DNA of 64,000 nucleotides from assembly GCA_963930655.1 (NCBI GenBank), contig OZ005611.1:17409001-17473000 (forward strand), read 5' to 3'. The notes under the pieces were generated by a model, which worked only from the letters and a program-made list of their open reading frames with translations, searched no databases and was not told where the DNA came from. The position numbers were made by a program, and so were the translations under genes. This DNA is from Myrica gale. Lineage: Eukaryota > Streptophyta > Magnoliopsida > Fagales > Myricaceae. Every line of letters starts with the position of its first letter. The first letter of the stretch is position 1. Positions 1-10,618 of this stretch are shown here, in pieces.

Positions 1-279
1 ATTTTATTTTAATATTTTGAATATTGTAAGAATTATAAAGTAGTATTATTTAATTTAATAAAATATAAATCATTCTAAATCTTAATCCACCAAACAACCC
101 CTTACAGCAAAAAAATATTTAAATCTTAAAATTCGAAATTTGAAATTTGAAGTTTGAGTAAAAAACGAAAGACAAAACCAAAACCAAAATAAAGGTTTTT
201 AGACATTGCAAATGAGTTAATTAATCTGTGATTGTACAGTTGGAGAGGCCACCCTCACCATTTGTTTTTGGTTATGCAT
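1..279. other. AT-rich DNA, no gene seen
   Basis: This stretch is AT-rich, with short poly-A and poly-T runs. I see no coding frame, structural RNA or terminal repeat. It leads into the minisatellite-like block that begins near 280. Confidence 0.5.
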
Positions 280-1372
280 TTGCAATGCTTTATTGTACCG
301 TTGGAGACGTGCCTTAGACTTTAAAAAAAAAAAAAAAGAGATGGCGTCATTTCAGGAGAATCTACAAAATCGCAGCATTGGTCGACGCATAAGTTAGCAT
401 GCGTCGAGACCATCATCATTATCTGGAATTTTGCTTTCGGGTGTTTGTAACATATGTCAACACTACCTTCTTATGCGTCAATACCATCAAAACTACTCTC
501 AGGTACCAGTGATATGTGTTGATTTCATCATAGCAGCTCTCCGATGTCAATGGCATCTATCGACACCATCTTCATATGTGTCGTTACCATCAACGCTGGT
601 GAAAAATTTTCGTATGTGTTGATATCATCATAACAATGATGATACAAGTTTGTCTTTTCTCTCTTCATCGTATTCTATTTATAATCCTTTAGATTTATGT
701 GGTTCTCAAAATGGCTTATTATACCGTTGGAGTGGTGCTATTGACTTTTTAAATAAAAAAAAATGAGCTTGCAAAACGTTCCAAAAAAATCTGCAAACTT
801 ACAGTATGTGTCGACACATAGTCACCATGTGTCGACACCATCAACATTATCTGAGATTCCTACTCTTGGGTGTGTGCGGCATGTGTCAACACCATCAAAA
901 TAGCATTCTGGTGTAAATGACATGTGTCAACTTTATCTTCCTATGTGTCGACACCATCAAAACTCTTCTCGCGCGTCAGTGGCATGTTTCTACTCCTATT
1001 TGTCTATGTGTTCGACATCATGAAAACAACATTCCGGTGTATGTGGCTTGTATTGACACCATCTTCGCATGTGTAGACACCATCAACACTCGAAAGATTT
1101 TGCAGTAACTTGAAAGTGTCATTTCAACTCTAAACCATCTTTAAACTCGTACAATGAACAAGATTGACATTTTTGTTTATGTATTAATGTTATAGAATAT
1201 GGAGAGACTTTTAGAGAGAGGTTTCCAATCCATTTTGAAATCATTTTTAATAAATTAGGATTGACAAGATTAGAGTTCTAAAAATATTCAAAGCAAGTAA
1301 ATAGAGTTTGCTATAAACAAATTTTTTTTTAAAAAAAAAAAGAATTGTTCAAGAAACAACCTTGGACTAACA
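280..1372. repeat. Degenerate minisatellite block, duplicated internally
   Basis: Variants of a core reading TGTGTCGACACCATCA recur about every 35-75 bases from ~365 to ~640 and again from ~785 to ~1100. Each half is preceded by a similar lead-in with a TTATACCGTTGGAG-like string (near 292 and 718) followed by an A-rich run, so the block looks like a ~430 bp unit duplicated in tandem. The tail (1100-1372) carries no core repeats and ends near ACAACCTTGGACTAACAC. A diverged copy of the last ~340 bases lies at 5490-5826 and ends at the same point, so this is probably one dispersed repeat family. Short open frames here are low-complexity by-products, not genes. Confidence 0.7.
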
Positions 1373-1375
1373 CGT

Positions 1376-1526
1376 TCGAAGAAACCAAAATGAAAATGGA
1401 AGAGCAAGAACTTGATGTGTCATAATTCTACTTAGATGTCTAGCGTATTTGATGCTTAACATATGGTTATCTCTTAGGGTTCTAATCCATTGGCCCTACT
1501 CTATATTCCCTCTGATACCACTTAAC
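1376..1526 (-). mobile_element. Ty3/gypsy 5' leader with primer binding site
   Basis: Read on the minus strand, TGGTATCAGAG (plus 1510-1520) matches the initiator-methionine tRNA primer site used by many plant LTR elements. It lies six bases downstream of the LTR that ends at 1527. Only about 150 bases of leader remain before the minisatellite block. This places internal sequence on the left of the LTR at 1527-4594, although internal sequence also lies on its right. Confidence 0.6.
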
Positions 1527-1872
1527 TGTCACGCCCCAAACGCTAACCCGTAAGGCCAATGACAGCCGCGAGCAATCTCGAGAGAAAGCTCCAGTGAACT
1601 TAACCATATATAACAGCGGAATAAAATTGAGAGAGAGATGGACCAAAGAATTTTTCATGACTGGACTACATAATAGACCTCAAAAGAAGAGTAGTATCTT
1701 AATTACAAACACATAAACTATACATTTCCTAATTGACAGACTGCATCGGTCAATAGTTACCAACACCAAAATACATAGAGTTCTTCTCTCTCAAGACAGA
1801 TAATCCTCCTGACTGCCTTCACCTGAAACGTCTGGAATGATACATTTTGAAAAATGTGAGTCAAAAGACTCA

Positions 1873-2071
1873 GGCTGCGTTTGTCACTAAAATTTTACCT
1901 AAAATTTTATCTCTCTCCTAATAAAATACTCCAATATAATCTCTCTCTCTTCCATCAAAAAATATAAAAAATTACAAAAACTATAAAATATTACCTCTCT
2001 CTTCACTTTTTCACTAAACCCAATACCAACACTAAACCCAATACCAAAAATTTTACCACACAAACCCACCC
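1873..2071. mobile_element. Tourist-like MITE inside the gypsy LTR
   Basis: This 199 bp element has imperfect terminal inverted repeats, GGCTGCGTTTG on the left and CAAACCCACCC on the right. It is flanked by TCA on both sides, read as a 3 bp target duplication. Its interior shares long strings with the MITE at 41973-42169, such as CTCTCTTCACTTTTTCACTAAA. Terminal G/T-rich repeats with 3 bp duplications fit PIF/Harbinger-type MITEs, although TCA is not their preferred target. It carries no coding capacity. Confidence 0.7.
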
Positions 2072-2570
2072 TCAGTAAGGGAAAATGTAAACTTGTAATC
2101 ATGAGCTTATGCCTTGAACTTGAAAATCATGAGTAATGGTAAAGCTGGATGTGCATGCATGCTTCATGTTTATGCACATGCTCTTGCTCTTGAAAACATG
2201 CCCTTGTACTTAAAATGACACATGGTCTTTGAAAAGTATTCATTTCTTATCTTGTTGGCTACAAACGCTCCATTTACCCCTAAAGTCAGGGTTGTGCGTT
2301 CCCGTTGGAACCATCCCCTATTTCCCTTGGAGACATAACATCTGGTCAAGCTAGCCCTTAAATTGGCCTCAAGCCTGATGCCTAGGCACGACCCTTGGAT
2401 GTCCACACCTTCTCGTATTCGTCCTTCGGTATAGGTGCCCTTCTTGATGGTACGGTACCGACCAGAGGTCCTTAACTTAACATAAAACTTTCATACTTTC
2501 ATTTGTATAAAAACTTCTTTTAGAAATCATGCAAATGCTCGTGTCATGTCATGATTGCTTATGATGCCAT

Positions 2571-2750
2571 GCCAGTCGAGCGCAAAGTTTCTGTCCAATT
2601 TATCCTAGTCTCGCTCGAGCGTTATGAATCAGTATAAAATCCTCCAAGTCTGTTCGAGCACTTGTCGAGCGCTGGTCGAGCGGCACGACTCTGTCTGATA
2701 TTTTTTTCTAAGGGCGCTCGAGCGTGAGTCACACGCTAGTCGAACATGAT
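2571..2750 (-). promoter_or_regulatory. CTCGAG-rich palindromic module in gypsy LTR
   Basis: Read on the minus strand, this stretch has repeated GCTCGAGCG and CTCGAC motifs, CpG-dense against AT-rich surroundings. It aligns almost end to end with 43124-43315 (and 25197-25381, 33202-33386) in the copia LTRs at about 80% identity by eye. Shared strings include GCTCGAGCG, CAGACAGA, GCTCGACCAGCG, ATTTTATAC and CTTTGCG. Its position inside LTRs suggests a promoter, enhancer or methylation-target role, which is inference only. Confidence 0.6.
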
Positions 2751-4594
2751 GATACCTTAAACATGTCACTAACAAATCCCTATTCCAACAACATAAGCAT
2801 GGTTTCTAGCTTAATTCACTCGACCAACATCAAATCCACCCAAAACATTATATGCGTGTTCAATCTCCAAGCAACATTGTGTTCAAATTCCTATATAATC
2901 TAATCTGTGGCTAAATCACAACCAACATTTCCTTTCAATAGTTAAAACCTAAGAACATGCATCACAACTCATTCGGCCACCACCAAATCTACATGCAACA
3001 TTATCTATCCATAGCTTTAACCAAACATTGCATTGAACATCAATATTCTACCTCAAATAAGAAGCACTAAATCATTCAATAGAGTCATAAGATTCGGCCA
3101 ACAGCAACCTATCCACATGCATGTAATCTATCCAACATAAAACCAAGATCATCACTCCTTTAACATCAGCCCAAAACTGTGACTTAATCCCTTCCTCCAT
3201 TACAACAACTTCACAACACTACAACTCCATCATTTCAAGAAAATACATCAATGGAAGGACACCAACAACAGATTTAGCCAAAGGAAGGATTTAACAACAC
3301 ATGCAAGATGACACTCGGTCAAGAACTCCAAAGAAAAACCGGATCTTACCTTAGTTCAGCTGGACACTATAGGTGGTAAAAGGACACCTAGCATTGGGAC
3401 ATTCATGGTTAGAATCTAAAGAAGGAAAAACTCAAGGGGAAAGAATAAGGGTTAGATTTCCTTTACCTTGCTTTTCTCCTCCTACACCTACTCGGCCAAG
3501 CACCCTATCTCTCTCTCTTGGCTTCTCTCTTTCTCCCTTCTCTTGTGCGACCAAGGTGAGCTGTGTGTGACTAAAATCGGAGCTGAGGTAAGGCTAAAAG
3601 TGAGGTGGGTGTGGTTGCTGAAGGTGGTGAGAGGGAAGAGAAGTGATATGGAGAAATGAAGGAGGGTTTCGGCCAAATAAGGGGAAAAGTGAGTGCTGAG
3701 TGAAGTGAGTGCGTTGAGAGGTGTGAGATGTGACTGATATGTGAGTTGTGAAAATGGAAAGGAGGCTGAACATAGTCTAATACATGCCCAAGGAAACAAA
3801 AGGAGAAAAGTCTTACTTGTTTTTGCCCATGTGACATGATCAGTTCATTAATTTCTTTGTCTCCTTTCCCTTTTCATTTCTTTGCCTCCCATTGCCTCTC
3901 ACGTGAGTTCTCTTCCTACCCACCATAACTTTTCATCTTTCCTTTACTCTCCTTTTCAGCCTACCATCATCTCCTTTTCAGCGTACCCTACTTTCTTTCT
4001 AGTCTACAATTGCCTTGTCTAGTCTCTCTTCCATTTCTTTGCCTCATCTTGGCTTTCACATGAATCACCAATTACCTCTCTTTGACTCTTCTTTTATTTT
4101 GGTTTCATCTCTTTCACGTGGAGCACTTACCTAGCACACTAAATAATCATTTAGTCCTCCTAATGAAGCTTAAGACTACCTAATGAAGGTATAAGGTAAT
4201 CATGCACTAAATTCACAATCATAATTCATACTTTAATATAATGAATTTCCTTAAGAAAATTCAACATTTATAAGATAATAAAATACACTCTAAATATCAT
4301 TGCCATTAAATTTAATAAGTCTTTGTAACATAATAAAATCTCTTACAATAGGCCAATTAACAAATAATTCATAAGGAAAAATTACCTTAGAGAAATTCGG
4401 CTATTATTAAATTATTAAAATTGCACTAACATAACTTTACCATCATAATGAAATTACTTAAGAAAAACTTAGAATTAAAATACCATAATCATTGTACTTT
4501 AATATCATACTTGGGCCAACACAACAACCCCTTAAATTTAGATCAAAGAGCAATACATAAACTTAAATAGCATAAGGAAATTCGGGGTCTCACA

Positions 4595-5159
4595 TCCTCT
4601 CCTCCTTAATAAATTTCGTTCCCGGAGTTTCTCTACCACTAGTAGTTTTGTCCTGAGTGGGAATGCGCAGGACCATAAGGATGAGGTGAATATTCGTACT
4701 TGCCCCACTACTGATTTCTCCCTGGTAAATGTGGTTTGCGGAATTACTCCCAGTCCATGAATGAGACATGGTCGCGCGGTTCTGTTCTTCTAGACTAGGG
4801 TCATGGACTACATTGTCTGGTGGTTCACGGTATCTAGGTCTAGAGTCTACTTCCTGCGAAGAAAGATATGTTTCAGACGTGGCTTCCTGAGTCCTAACTC
4901 TTCTACGATGTCTCCTTTTAGAACATCGCCTACGAGTACATTCATGTGCTGGGCTTTTCTGCCTAGCCTCCTAGGTTCTTCTTGTTGATCCGTGCCTATG
5001 TTAGGTACAGGGTCTTCTTCCATATGGTCTTCTATCAGAGCTTTATTTGGTCTTCCTCTGGGTCCACTACCAGATTCTCCTCTGGATCCTCCTCTAGATC
5101 CTATTATGGATCCTCCTCTAGATCCTCCTCCAGATTCTCCTCTGGATCCTCCTCTAGAT
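4595..5159 (-). mobile_element. Ty3/gypsy 3' internal fragment with polypurine tract
   Basis: The purine run at 4595-4608 (minus strand) directly precedes the LTR, with CCGGGAACGAAATTTATT just upstream, typical of the end of plant gypsy interiors. Further upstream a minus-strand frame reads as charged, low-complexity protein with GSRGG repeats that I cannot assign to a known domain. The fragment is a truncated fossil that joins a 55 bp LTR scrap at 5160. Confidence 0.6.
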
Positions 5160-5161
5160 CC
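5069..5161. repeat. 12-bp minisatellite (GGATCCTCCTCT)
   Basis: About seven to eight imperfect 12-base units of the type CTCTGGATCCTC / CTCTAGATCCTA run in tandem. Twelve bases keep the minus-strand frame and encode G-S-R-G like units. The array ends exactly at the junction with the LTR scrap at 5160. Confidence 0.8.
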
Positions 5162-5214
5162 TAATGAAGCTTAAGACTACCTAATGAAGGTATAAGGTAA
5201 TCATGCACTAAATT
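5160..5214 (-). mobile_element. 55 bp scrap of the gypsy LTR
   Basis: Positions 5160-5214 are identical to 4159-4213 inside the LTR. On the element strand the scrap sits upstream of the 3' internal fragment, so it looks like what is left of a 5' LTR after a deletion took the rest of that LTR and most of the interior. Confidence 0.8.
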
Positions 5215-5459
5215 TTCGACGAATCTAGATGACCAAGCTTCAGAGAAGTTCAAGAGATTTTGGGCGAGCAAGCTACAAGGGGTCTGACCGCACTTGAACT
5301 ATGTCTGAGAAAAGGTAAACATTTTTTTTGTTGAATCGACCATACCAAAGCCTAGTATTCCCTTGTCGATTGGAAAATGTTTCAAAATGCATGTGTGAAT
5401 TCTTTGCCCGAAGACTAGAATTTTTGTTGCTGCTGTTTAATTTTTCAGTTTAAAAATTT
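5215..5459. other. Unassigned; possible exon scrap
   Basis: The first ~110 bases (5215-5323) have coding-like composition and end in AAAGGTAAAC, which could be a splice donor, but no frame is recognisable and the open stretches are short. The remainder is AT-rich with nothing identifiable. Confidence 0.25.
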
Positions 5460-5826
5460 ATGTTTGAATCTTGCAATCATAGTATCTCTCGGGTGTTAGT
5501 GACATGTGTCAATACCATCTTTATGTGTGTCAACACCATCAATGTTGGAGAGATTTTTCAGCAACTTGAGAGTGTCATTTTCACTCCGAAACATCTTTAA
5601 ACACCTACAATGAATAATATGAATATTTTAGTGTATGCAATGACATTATAAAATATTTATAACCCTTTGAGAGAGAATTTCTATCCATTTGGAAATCGAT
5701 TTTAGTAAATGTGGATTGAAAATATTGAGTTCTAAAATCCTTCGAATAAAGTATATAGAGTTTGTTATCATCAAAATAAATAATAATTTTTCAAGGAACA
5801 ACCTTAGGTTAACACTTTGTTCTCCT
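5460..5826. repeat. Diverged copy of the 0.3-1.4 kb repeat
   Basis: Two TGTGTCAA-ACCATC cores are followed by a tail that aligns with 1090-1372: the phrases AACTTGAGAGTGTCATTT, CACCTACAATGAATAAT and CAAGGAACAACCTTAGG all have close counterparts there. Only the last part of the repeat is present. It ends at the same point as the first copy, then abuts gypsy pol sequence. Confidence 0.7.
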
Positions 5827-5829
5827 TAA

Positions 5830-6345
5830 TACTCATCCTATAGGCTGCCTTATTTGGAATGATGGAACCCAATACATGATCAATGCAATGTGAATGTCTT
5901 TCATAGTACGGAGACCATATGGAATTTCTTCTAGGATGACAACATTGAATTTCTCAAGAAGAGATTGCATAATATGAGGTGATTCATTCAATTCTTCATT
6001 TTCTTCAATCACCACAAGAGTACAAACTTAGTTAGAACACATTAACTCTTTCTCAATATCACAAATATATACTAAATTATTTCTTTCTCCTTTATAGGTT
6101 TTTGGATGTATTTGCAAACATAAAGGACCCAAAATGATCGTTACTCCATCTTTGACAAAATCATAATTGTTCTTGAAACCATCATGAGTAGTTTTTCTAT
6201 CATATTTTTATGGTCTACCAATAAGTAAATGACAAGCATTCATAGGTATAACATTATATAATACTTCATCTCTTTGTAATTCTTTAAATTAGAAAATTGA
6301 ACAAGAGTGTGTTTATTTACCTCTACCTCATTTTGTTTTCGAAAC
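5830..6345 (-). mobile_element. Outer Ty3/gypsy: post-protease fragment
   Basis: Minus-strand frames resemble the stretch between protease and reverse transcriptase in a common plant gypsy group, with phrases such as KTYKGERNNLVYICDIE and EEIPYGLRTMKDIH. The fragment is cut off at the left edge, where reverse transcriptase would begin. It continues the protease piece at 11196-11725; the two are separated by the younger element at 6346-11195. It is an old, heavily broken fossil. Confidence 0.75.
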
Positions 6346-6921
6346 TGATGTGAACCTCGCCAAGAATAACAAGACCCAACAGCAATAGGGAACCCAAGAT
6401 CATTCTAGGACAGATCCGAATTGAAACCTCGACCCGTTGTTTATTAGAAACAAGAACCTCGGTATAAGGAAGACGCCACAAACAGTGGTGGAATTCCGTT
6501 TGATAAGTCAGGTTGAACGCCACGGGAAATCCCGAAAAGTTCGAATAGTTCTTCAAAGAACCAAAGAGAATCACAAGACCTCTCAAATAATATTAATCTC
6601 CCAGTTTTTCTACATCCCCAAAGGCCCTATAAATATACTCGGAACATCCCTCCAAGAATAGGAAACTAATTAAAATAGGAAGCTTGTTCAAATTTGAAAG
6701 AAATTAAATGCTCCTAAAAATCCGGCTAAGGAAAAGGGATAAACCAACATTTGAAAAGTGATTCAAATGCAAATTCAAACATTCCTAAAAATCCGCCTAA
6801 GGAAAAGGGATAAACTAGCATTTGATTTGAATTTAAATTCAAATCAAATATTCCTAAAATTAGGATAATCGAGCATTTGAATTTCCTTAAAATCCAGAAT
6901 TTTATTTTCAATTCAAATGTC
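6346..6921 (-). repeat. 3' LTR of the inner gypsy element
   Basis: Direct repeat of 10619-11195. On the element strand the ends read GACATTTG...CACATCA, so the 5' end is GA rather than the usual TG in both copies. It contains a nested direct repeat around TCCGCCTAAGGAAAAGGGAT (near 6717 and 6788). Confidence 0.85.
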
Positions 6922-8417
6922 CGCCTACACTGAGATTTAAACTAAGTCTTGACCGGAACCTTCTAGAACTTAAATCATGTTGACAATTTTTTGTTGATCA
7001 CATGTATCATGCTCAATGGACCTCCACGCATTTGCTTGAGCCCATGCCTCTTGAATTAGACCATTGAGTTCATCTTTAAACTTCTTAGCTCGGTCTTGTG
7101 CCCTCGTAACCGTCCCAATTGGAACTTGAACAAGATCCTTCGAAGCGGTTCTTTGATTTCCATCATTCCCCTCCTCTTGAAAATGATTTGCCCTCAAATC
7201 ATCACCTACATCAAAAGGGCTCAAATCATTAACATTAAAACTTGTACTGACTCCGTACTCACCTGGTAAGGCAAGCTTGTAGGCATTATCATTGACGTGT
7301 TCCATGACTTGGAATGGTCCATCACCACGAGGTGGGAGTTTGAACGACGTTTTTTCCTGATAACATTCCTTCTTTAAGCGCAACCAATCCCAATCACATG
7401 GATAAAAAACAAGTCATCCCTTGTTGGCTTGTTTCGCATTCTGCTCCATTTTTTGCTCAAGGTTGAGTCTTGCTTTCTCATGACTATGCTTCACAAAGTC
7501 AGCTTTCTTTTTGCCATCTAAATTAACATGCTCAGTAACAGGCAAAGGATATAAATCCAATGGAGTTAAAGGATTAAAACCATACAGGATTTCAAATGGC
7601 GAAGATTTAGTAGCAGAATGAACAACTCTGTTATAAGCAAACTCAACATGTAGCAAACAATCTTCTCATGTTTTCAAATTCCTTTTAATGATAGCAAGCA
7701 ACAAAGAAGACAAATTTCTATTTACTACTTTAGTTATGTCATTCGTTTGTGGATGACGAGTAGTAGAAAACAACAACTTGGTTCCAAATTTTCCCCACAA
7801 AATCTTCCAAAAGTAGCTCAGAAACTTTGCATCTCGATCAAAAACAATGATTCTAGGCATACCATGTAGCCTAACAATTTATTTAAAAAATAAATCAGTT
7901 ATATGTGATGCAATATCAGTTTTATGGCAAACAATGAAATGAACCATCTTAGAAAATCTATTGACCACCACAAATACTGAATATCTTCCCTTCTTAGTTC
8001 TAGGTAAACCTAAAACAAAATCCATAGAAATATCAATCCAAGGTTCACTAGGTATTGGCAAAGGGGTGTACAAACCATGGGGGTTCAACTTGGACTTAGC
8101 CTGTTTACACATGATACACTTCTCACATATTATTTTCACATCATGTTTTATATGAGGCCAGTAGAAAGGATCATGCAAAATTCCAAAAGTCTTAGGTATA
8201 CCAAAATGACCCATGAAACCTCATCCATGAGCTTCTCTGACAAGCAAGTCACGCAAAGAACACATAGGCACACACAATTTATTCTCCCAAAACAAAAATT
8301 CATCTTGCCTATATAACATATCCATTGCCACTTTTTCACATGCTTTGAATACATTTCCAAAATTAGAATCTTGTGCATACAAATCCATAATGTAGTCAAA
8401 GCTAAGAAATTTCATAT
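6922..8417 (-). mobile_element. Inner gypsy: integrase region
   Basis: Minus-strand frames show the integrase H2C2 zinc-binding region ([18 protein letters not shown]), the catalytic core ([14 protein letters not shown], near 8110) with a second core phrase ([12 protein letters not shown], near 7850), and a C-terminal tail (DGPFQVMEHVNDNAYKLALP, near 7300). The tail ends shortly before the 3' LTR with no chromodomain seen. The region is broken in several places. Confidence 0.85.
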
Positions 8418-8952
8418 CTAAAATGGAAAGTAAAGCCTAACTTCGCGACAATGCATCAGCCATGATATTTTTCTTACCTTGCTTCTGAAGTTCTTGGTCT
8501 CCTCGGGATTACTTCTATCAGCAGGTCGGTTTGGAGGTAACCCATGTGGTTGTTCATCAGGAAAGACATCCTCATACTCCTGTAAAAAGTAAACAATAGA
8601 ACTAGAGAAAACAAGGTTAAATTTGTGAGTGTTTAAAAATGTCTTTTTGTACAAGAGTACAATCATCGGCTGATTTGAAAGCATCTCTTGCTTAATCTCA
8701 CCCACTTTTGCATAGAAATTCTTATGTTTTCTCTATGATTTTCTCTCAATGGCCGAACTTTGATTTTCTTTCTCTCTCTTTTTTCTCGGCCTCTTTTTTA
8801 TTTTCACTCTTTTTCTTTTGCTCACTTGTTTTTTGTAAGCTCACTTGATCATCATGTACTTCCGGTAGTGCCTCAGGAGCTAAATAGTCCTCCTCAGAAA
8901 TTTTCTCCAAGGGTGGCTGGTCGTCAGTGGTAGAATCATCATTGTCGGTCAC
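8418..8952 (-). mobile_element. Inner gypsy: acidic linker before RT
   Basis: A Lys/Glu-rich stretch (8746-8952) is followed by the conserved phrase YEDVFPDEQPHGLPPNRPAD, which in related elements sits just before reverse transcriptase. Here it runs almost directly into the end of the RNase H region, so most of reverse transcriptase is absent. This is a deletion-type fossil. Confidence 0.75.
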
Positions 8953-8955
8953 GAT

Positions 8956-9874
8956 TTACCCATTATCTTGAGAAACGTGACTGATGTGAGCGGGTTGGAT
9001 CTTGGATTTGGACATTTGTGACTCATCCATCTCCTTGTAGGAATATTTTACACTCTGGCTTTCCGTTCTAAAACCCGATAGCTTTTGGTACAACTCTCGG
9101 TATTGGTAACTTGGAACGAACCTTTTGCTCATCTCGGTTTTCAACTCCGCCCATGTTTCTATTGGTTGTCTTCTATATCGCCTCCTGTCTATTATCACAA
9201 GCTGATCCCACCAAGTAATAGCATAGTCAGAAAATTCATTCACAGTCAGTCTTACCTTCTTTCTCGATATAGTTATGGCAAGCAAACACAATCTCCATTT
9301 TCTTCTCCCAATCAAGGTATTCTTCAGGATCAATTCTATCTTGAAAGGAAGGAATCTTCATCTCAATACCAACCAAGTTATCTTCCCGATTCCTAGCTTC
9401 TGTAACCCACCCTCCATGTCTCCTATAGTAGTGGCTGGGTACAAAACGCTTCGTCATAAGCATCTTCATCTCCTCCCAAGTGTCTATGGGTGGCTCTCCA
9501 TTTCTTCTCCTGCTAATCAAAAATTGATCCCACCAAACAATGGTATAATCAGTGAATGCAGTCGCAGCCAACTTAACCTTCTTTATCTCCGAGTAGTTGT
9601 GATGATCAAATACCATCTCCATCTTAGTTTCCCACTACAAATAGACTTCAGGGTCATTATTTCCTTGAAAAGGTGGAATTTTGATTTTTATACTTCCTAC
9701 GTCATTATCTCTCCTAGGTCTACCCATCATATCTTCTCTATCCCTATAGCCACTCTCATACCTTACTGGATTCACATATGGCTCTTCCACCGGCTCCACA
9801 TCTTTCTCAACATTTCTCCTTGGAACTCGCCCACCTTGCTGCCCATTAGGAGTTCTCGCTGCTACCCTATCCAA
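8956..9874 (-). mobile_element. Inner gypsy: two gag cores in tandem
   Basis: Two gag core domains of the retrotransposon-gag type lie in series on the minus strand. The first (about 9700-9440) contains IKIPPFQGNNDPE, TDYTIVWWDQFLISRRR and MTKRFVPSHYYR. The second (about 9370-9060) contains MKIPSFQDRIDPEEYLDWE, SDYAITWWDQLV and MSKRFVPSYQYRELYQKL. Related elements carry one such core. The copies are clearly similar but well diverged. The gag zinc knuckle and protease that normally follow are not seen. The region is a broken fossil. Confidence 0.75.
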
Positions 9875-10618
9875 CCACTCATGAATAGGATTAAATTATG
9901 CCCTTAAAATATGATTCATCTCACTCATCATGACCTCCATAAACAATTTCGGGCCAGCTAGTGTTGTAGCTTCATCAACAACGCTCTTACCGCAGTTGTG
10001 ATACATGATTGCTGCAAGCACTACGTTAGAAAAACAAAAGGACCTCACAATTCTCTCCCTTACATGTTTACACTCAAGGATGTGAATCATTCTTCACTCG
10101 TTTTTTACTCAAAATTAATACACGGCTTTTACCCTCTGATGATCTCACCACTCTTGCCTTTTCCACTCTGTAATTCTTTGTTCGGTTCTTTTGAAACTAA
10201 ACAAACAACTCAAAATTTCCAGCAACAATTCATCAAGAACTTAATCAAGGAATCTCAGATTTGAAACAAGGAATATGGAAATTTTCAGACGAGAATTTGA
10301 AGGAATATGGCAATTCGGAATTTTGGACACACAAAATAGTGAAAATATTTCACGAGAAAAAATATAATTGCTTGGGGTGAGGTGATTTTTGGACTAACTA
10401 GAACCTCAATACATGGAAACAAAACAATTTTTTTTGAGTCTCTTGTTTTTTGGACAACAAATATCTTTTGATAGCAACAAAAATAAAATAAAATAAACCA
10501 GAACAAATAAGGCTAGTGAACGAAAGGGGTGTAGAAGGATGGATATGTGAATTACTAGAGACGAAACGAAAATAAAAAGATAGGCAAACCTGAAAGAGAA
10601 ACTAGCTCCGATACCAAA
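9875..10618 (-). mobile_element. Inner gypsy: leader, gag start and primer site
   Basis: On the minus strand TGGTATCGGAG (about 10606-10616) lies two bases downstream of the 5' LTR and resembles the initiator-methionine tRNA primer site. The rest is untranslated leader and the degraded N-terminal part of gag. Confidence 0.7.

Larger units (their letters stand above)
1527..4594 (-). mobile_element. Ty3/gypsy long terminal repeat (~3 kb)
   Basis: On the plus strand the block begins TGTCACGCCCC and ends GGGGTCTCACA, giving TG...CA ends on the element's own strand. A primer site flanks one side (1510-1520) and a polypurine tract flanks the other (minus-strand TAAGGAGGAGAGGA at 4595-4608). The text beside the tract resembles the 3' end of Tekay/Del-type gypsy elements, so that lineage is likely but not proven. 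The length is about 3.07 kb including a ~200 bp MITE. The block contains a CTCGAG-rich module at 2571-2750 and a C/T-rich stretch at 3440-4120. No protein-coding frame is expected. It is a fossil with no matching full second LTR in the window. Confidence 0.75.

Noticed and set aside
280-1110. CRISPR-like array
   Set aside because: Units are degenerate, spacing is irregular and the genome is clearly a plant nuclear one; it is a minisatellite.
3373-3837. Short frames on both strands in the gypsy LTR
   Set aside because: They lie in CT/GA-biased LTR sequence and overlap each other on opposite strands.
4982-5174. Repetitive proline/serine-rich small proteins
   Set aside because: They are translations of the 12-bp minisatellite in two frames.
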